The notes below the pieces were generated by a model. It saw nothing but the letters and a program-made list of their open reading frames with translations, had not been told where the DNA came from and made no database searches. Shown here piece after piece: positions 59,171-64,000 of a stretch of 64,000 nt of DNA; position 1 is the first letter of the stretch; each line of letters starts with the position of its first letter. The DNA lies in the NCBI RefSeq assembly GCF_050624435.1, contig NC_134547.1:28630419-28694418 (forward strand), given 5' to 3'. This stretch comes from Tenrec ecaudatus. Taxonomy: Eukaryota; Chordata; Mammalia; Afrosoricida; Tenrecidae. Both the position numbers and the translations under genes were made by a program.

Positions 59171-60593
59171 TTCTCTTGGCAGAAATGAGCCTATGAGCAA
59201 GCAGCCCACCAGAAATGGTGGGAGCATACACAGAGTGTCACCAAGAGTGCCGACAGAGGCGGGCATGAGCGCTGCCACTCTGCATTGTCCGACAGCCTGC
59301 CCTTCCGTTTCCAGATCTGCTTGATGCCCTAACGCCTCAGCACCCACTGTGCAGTGAGTCACGGCTGTTGTCCCAGCCCTAGGTCTTGGCCTTGCCCAAG
59401 GTGGGGAGCTAAGTATCAGAGCACCCTCCTAGAGTGGCTGATGTCCTCCGGGGCGTCAATCCAAGGGCAGATGTGACCTTGATGGGACCCCTGTACTTGG
59501 CACCGGGTATGTCCCCTCATGTAAATTTTCTCACCCACTCCTCCCCGTGCCCCATGAGGTGGGTGCTTCCTCCTCAGGTTACAGACCAGGTGGCTGAGGC
59601 CCACGGGGGTTGGGGTGGGGGCCCAGGGGAAGCAAGGCTGGTGTGGCCTGCCTTTGGTTGCCTCTCGTGGCTCCCAGTTGCCCCAAGGGAGCTACAGTTG
59701 GCAGGAGAGTTCCTGGCTGTGAGACTCTCCTCTGAGCTTGGTACCCCCAGTGAGTGACTGCCTCTCCCCTCTCCTCGTAATCTGCCCCAAAGAGGGTCCC
59801 CAACCCTCCAGAAGTGGGTCCCCATTATACTTGTGTGGTGGCCTCCGATGGGGGCTTGCACCTGCCTCCCGGCCACAGCTGCAGAACCTGGAGCAGCGCC
59901 AAGAATGGCGACCCAAATGGGTGATTTTATGCCTGTTTTCCTCGTGCTAACTTTGAAATGTAGCCAGTGGAATAATGATGGGTTTGTTATAGTCAATTTA
60001 TTATGCAGCATTTAGTACAACATGTTTTGTTGATTACCGTGACTGCCAGATCGAGGGTAGCACTTAGAGTCCATTGTTTTATTGAAATTGATCTGCTGAG
60101 TGAAGTAAACAACCAATCAGCCTGCATTCCCAGCATGAGCCTCAGCACATCATCAGAAGGCCTGGAGCTACAGGACATGGACGGCACAGATGTCTTCCAA
60201 AACCTGAGTGACCCCCAGTGAGTTTGGGTGTCCTAGATGGCCACCACAGGGGACACTCTGGGTCTCTGTCCTTTGACCTGGGAGGAAAATGCCCCTCCCC
60301 GTCTCTCATCCCCGCACAGGGAATCTGATAACAAGCACAGAAGCCCGAGTCTAGTGCCAGCCTTCTATGTACCTCAGTTTCTCCCTCAGTCACTGGGGGT
60401 TCTGGTGGGCAGCCCCTCACTCTGGAGAGGATTCAGTGATGACCAGTGCTAGAACCTGGGACAGCCAGGCCCTCCCTGGCCAGCCCCCAAAGCCCCTCCT
60501 TTGCAAGTGCCTGGCTCGTCCTACAGACCCTTGGTGTCTCTGGACTAGAGGTTAGAGCCATAGACTGAGCCTGAGCCGGACCTGGTCATGGAT
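59171..60593 (+). other. Intronic sequence with AT-rich island
   Basis: A MIR lies at about 59500-59600. 59920-60160 is repeat-free and AT-rich (GAATAATGATGGGTTTG, GTCAATTTATTATGCAGC, GTTTTATTGAAATTGATC), a candidate conserved element. No gene. Confidence 0.5.
59500..59600 (-). repeat. MIR fragment
   Basis: CACCCACTCCTCCCCGTGCC, GAGGTGGGTGCTTCCTCCTC and ACAGACCAGGTGGCTGAGGC fit an antisense MIR core. Confidence 0.55.
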
Positions 60594-61012
60594 GTATTAG
60601 TTCAACTTGTCCAGAGAAACAAAAGCAGTGACCTCAAATATGTGTAAGAAAGAGCTTTATATCAAGAAGTCATTATATGTCAGCCCAGTCCAACTCAAGC
60701 CTCGTCCATAGGCCCCTCTTGACTCAGGGAGCCACACGCCATGATGCAGAATGCAGGAAGATCACAGGCCAGTGGGTTTAGAGTCTTGTGGATGCACGGT
60801 CAGTGGAAGTCTGGCAAGGCCCAGGCTGCTCCCGGGGTCAGTGGTAGAGTCCCAGGGGGTAGAAAGGCCCAGTAGCAGTGAGAGGAAGGCCCCCAGGGTC
60901 CTCCCCATAAGAAGGCCACACCCCCCAATGATGCATCATCAGGGGTGGCATCCAACCTGGTTGCCACAACCCACATCTTCCAGTTGACACGAAATCATCT
61001 AACCGCCATAAC
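60594..61012 (-). mobile_element. LTR (ERVL/MLT-like family A), antisense
   Basis: TGTATTAGTTCAACTTGTCC, AGAAACAAAAGCAGTGACC, GAAAGAGCTTTATATCAAG and an end CCAGTTGACACGAAATCATC. These mirror the LTR at 58662 (GTTGTGTGCCAGCTCGG end) in reverse. Confidence 0.55.
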
Positions 61013-61139
61013 GGGCCACTCTCCGGTTCTGTGTTCAGCCTCCAAGAGTCCTCTCAGAGTGAGTCGTGATGGGGATTGAAGTTGGCCAAGCCCTGCTCTG
61101 TCCTTGAAAGTCCCCATGAACTGAGCCACAGCCGCCGTC

Positions 61140-61515
61140 ATCACCAGCGAGGCCTGTGAGGTGGGCACTTCGGTTCTTGCCACACAAGAACTGTAAAGGG
61201 CATTTTGAGGGCCATTGTGCCCACCCTAAGCCAAGCCATGGTATTACTGTCAGTCACCCGGTGGCCGATGAATAAAAGAGCCTTCAGAAGAGTGGATGCA
61301 CCTGAATCGTGGTGGAGGAGGATGTTCACAGTACCAGAAGAACCAACAATTCTGTCTTGAAAACATAGCTCCTTGAAGCGAGGCTGGTGAGACTTCATCT
61401 CGCATACTTCGGACATGTTATCAGGAGAGACCAGTCCCTGGAGAAGGGCACCGTGCTGGGCAATGAACAAGGAAGGCTTTTGACGAGGTGACTGACACAG
61501 TGGCTGAGGCTGGTG
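61140..61515 (+). mobile_element. RTE (BovB-like) ORF2 fragment
   Basis: Sense-strand strings GTCAGTCACCCGGTGGCCG, GTGGATGCACCTGAATCGTG, ATTCTGTCTTGAAAACATAG, GAGACTTCATCTCGCATACT, CGGACATGTTATCAGGAGAG and CCAGTCCCTGGAGAAGGGC run through the RTE ORF2 C-terminal region. It is the longest RTE piece here and overlaps in coverage with 28256-28520. Frames are broken. Confidence 0.72.
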
Positions 61516-61760
61516 CAGAGCCAGGCAGCTCTCATTGTGCTGTTGTGCTGTTGCTGGGTCAGAGGCAGTTCAGTGGCACTGAACCTCTGGGTCTCGTCTG
61601 CTTTCTCTGGGTTAGATCTCGAGGATGGAGCTATGGGTCCTTCCCTCTGGACCCTGCCCTTTCCTGCTGCCTCCCTTCGTCCTCAGAGCCCATCACCAAG
61701 TCAGAATCCTAGAGGAATCACCAGCTGCCTCTTGGATTTGTTCTTAAAGCAGCTGGGCCA
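61516..61760 (+). other. Intronic sequence without recognised features
   Basis: Short unique-looking interval between an RTE fragment and an AfroSINE. Nothing recognised. Confidence 0.5.
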
Positions 61761-61953
61761 AACGCAAACCACACTGTCGTCATCTGACTCGGGGAGCCTA
61801 GAGGGCCTCTCGATCAACTCCTGGGGGTTACTGGGACCTTACATCTTTACGGAGTTGACAGCCTTATCTTTCTCCTAGAGTAGCTGTGGGGTTTGAACCG
61901 AAGACCTTCGGTTTCCAGCCCAACACCTAAGTCCATAGTGCCAGCAGGGCTGG
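61761..61953 (-). repeat. AfroSINE copy
   Basis: AACGCAAACCACACTGTCGT, CATCTTTACGGAGTTGACAG, CCTTATCTTTCTCCTAGAG, GTTTGAACCGAAGACCTTCG and GTGCCAGCAGGGCTGG, antisense. Diverged. Confidence 0.8.
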
Positions 61954-62079
61954 CCTCCTAAAGCAGAGTTAGAAAGTGTGGCCCCTGCACATCTATCTTT
62001 CAATGAGCACACACAGAGGACAGCAGCTGAGGTTAGCTGGAGCCCTGTTTATGGGTGAGGCCCCAGAAACCCCTTCCCA

Positions 62080-62700
62080 GTGTGTTAGGTTCTCTAGAGA
62101 AACAGAACCAGAATGCTAATAATTATATATATATTTACACAGCTAGATAGATGTATAACATAATAAATAGTTAATTAAATTATAAAGCAGTACAAATGGC
62201 TCAGTGCAACTCCCTCCTGTGAGACAGTTGTGAGACACTTCAAGTCTTGAGGGCCTCCAAGTAGTCCTCTGTAGAGCAATTCAGGCCATCCCGGAACAGG
62301 CAGCAAACAGCAAGGCAGGTCACCAACTGTCAGCCAGATGACAGGGTCCGACATTCCCCAGCTCAAGAGATGGAAATTCCAGTGGTGTGGCAAAGCTGGT
62401 CTTGAAGGAACCTCAAATTACAGCGACACAGTCCACGAGTTAGGTGTACCACAGGTAATGTAGTTTGCAAATTGAGGCAAAGAACAAGCAAGGCAGCCGC
62501 ACACTGGTCCGATGATCAAAGAGCAAGAGATAAAGGCAAGACTCGCCGAGCCACCTATCTCTCCATCCTTCAATTAATCCCACGTGTTTAATAGCTAGGT
62601 TGGCACAATAAACTACCTCACCCAGCAAAGTCAGTCCCAATGGGTGCACAAGGGTAGCCTTGCTTGCCCTGAGCATCACTTGCATGCCTTCCCGCTGAAG
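62080..62700 (-). mobile_element. LTR-like repeat (ERVL/MLT-like family A), antisense
   Basis: GTGTTAGGTTCTCTAGAGAA, ACAGAACCAGAATGCTAATA, an AT repeat ATTATATATATATATTTAC and AGGCAGCAAACAGCAAGGCA. Same family start as 60594. The right limit is uncertain. Confidence 0.5.
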
Positions 62701-64000
62701 CTCCATCTTCAGAAGTGGCTGGAGGCAGAGTGCCGGCAAGCTGCGCATGGGCCACTAGGGGGTGCCATCGTCCGTGTTTAGATCCGCTGGGTGGCTGTGT
62801 TCAGGGGTCTGCTCTCATCCTGCACTCCTGGGTCCAGCCTGTCTTTCTGTACTCTCTGCCTCCCCAGGGCCCAGGATGTGGAAAACAGCTGGGGCACCCT
62901 CCTCGCCTGTGTGGAGCTGCTTCGCGGGGGGTGTTGTGACCTCTCAGGACTCCCTTCAGCCTGGCTCCACGGGTGGCCCAGGGCTGGCTTGCCCTTCAGC
63001 CCTTAGGGTATGGCTAGTGGACTGCGAGCTGGGCCTTCCACCACTGGCCGGAGGAAGGAAGTGTTCTCAGGACATGTGACTTGGTCCCTGTCTCTTCCAG
63101 GCAGTTATCTTCCATGTCCTAAGGGTAGACGGCAACAGCATTGTCCCCAGCTATGACCCTGGGCCGCAGGTACAAGCAGGCAGCACAACTAGAGGAGAGG
63201 CTTGTCCCAACCTATCCCCACAGCTCACCAGCACCACCCAGCCCCACCTCTCCTGGAGGTCCGCTCAGGCTTGCTGGCCCGGCTGCTCACCGAAGCCTGA
63301 CTCAGTTTTGTGCAGAGAAGTAAGGGCTGCTGGCTTCACCCTGGGGAGCCCTGAAGACCCTTTGATGGACCTCCAGGTGGCCCTCTTGTCCCCCTCAACA
63401 CAGTGGACAGACCTGCCCCTGAAGATGTAGATACTGGGGTGCTTGAGGGGGCATGGCCAAGGCAAAGTCCCTCCCCAACCTGACACTCCTTAGTTCCAGA
63501 CGCACACAGCTTAGGTCAGTTCCCTGTGGCGTCCGCAGACGTGCTGTGACCCAGACAGGAGTGTAAACTACCATCTCACCTCCTGCCCCCGGGCCTCTGG
63601 CCATGAGCTGTTCCTCTAGCCTCACCCCTGTGAGTTTTGGGGTTCCACTGCTGCCCCAGACCTCAGCAGCCCCAGTCAGGCTGAGGTCAGCAGAGGGGCA
63701 GGGCTAAGAGTGCCCCGTCTCCCCACTGAGGGCCCAGTGGGCTCTGGGGTCATGGAATAGAGTGCCACCCCCATGCTCTGCCAGGCCCGGCATGGCTGGT
63801 GTCCTCAGGGGGACACTTGGCCCCCACCAGACTAGGTCATCCTGAGGAATGACGTGGTGGTGCAGACATGGTTAGACCTCAGGCTCAGAGGCCCCGCTCA
63901 GCCGACTGTGTAGACTGACAGGCTTCAGCCTTCCCTTGCAGTCAGGGTGCCCTTGGGCCGCAGCCAGCTCTCCTTCACAGTTCCATCTGTCCCCCGCCAC
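62701..64000 (+). other. End of window, intron 11
   Basis: GC-rich unique-looking intron. Pyrimidine tracts with AG occur (for example TGTCTCTTCCAG near 63090) but are not followed by PEPD coding sequence. No gene or repeat recognised. Confidence 0.5.

Noticed and set aside
60272..60290. CTTTGACCTGGGAGG as PEPD exon 12 (FD-GG)
   Set aside because: No acceptor in the right place, frame breaks at once, and the flanks do not encode the expected metal-site residues.

Overview
The window is 64 kb of mammalian nuclear DNA lying inside one large gene. The only exons I can support are four short, correctly spliced plus-strand exons encoding a continuous stretch of peptidase D (prolidase, PEPD), human-equivalent residues 183 (last base of the codon) to 273 (first two bases). 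By comparison with the human gene they are exons 8 to 11. They sit at 5823-5898, 7004-7050, 56972-57040 and 57973-58050. Everything else is intron: the end of intron 7, short introns 8 and 10, a 49.9-kb intron 9, and the start of intron 11. Exon 12, which would carry the first metal-binding aspartates, is not in the window. The long bacterial-style reading frames seen here are intronic noise.

Species: about 25 copies of a tRNA-related SINE with the AfroSINE tail (a motif like GAGTCGG...GACTCGATGGCA) place the DNA in Afrotheria. Two SPIN hAT transposon copies narrow this, because SPIN is known in tenrec but is not a general afrotherian repeat. RTE (BovB-like) fragments and an L1 with a long pyrimidine-rich 3' UTR fit as well. 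My best call is a tenrec, most likely Echinops telfairi; this is an inference.

Layout: 1-5822 is the intron 7 tail, with an AfroSINE cluster, a tRNA-Gly-derived SINE and an LTR-like repeat. 5823-7050 holds exons 8 and 9 around a CA-rich intron 8. 7051-36300 is GC-rich intron 9 with scattered AfroSINEs, RTE fragments, an old L1, a second copy of the LTR-like repeat, a composite CA minisatellite, both SPIN copies and several AT-rich islands that look like conserved non-coding elements. 36300-46700 is a dense transposon block: a decayed class I endogenous retrovirus pol, a mariner transposase remnant, tail-to-tail L1 3' ends and L1 ORF2 pieces. 46700-56971 is mixed unique sequence, LTRs and SINEs up to exon 10. 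57041-64000 holds exon 11 and intron 11 with several LTRs of one family, an RTE fragment and AfroSINEs.

PEPD makes a cytosolic homodimeric metallopeptidase that splits Xaa-Pro and Xaa-Hyp dipeptides in collagen turnover. The exons are intact, so the locus looks functional. No nested host gene, RNA gene, CRISPR or bacterial feature was found.
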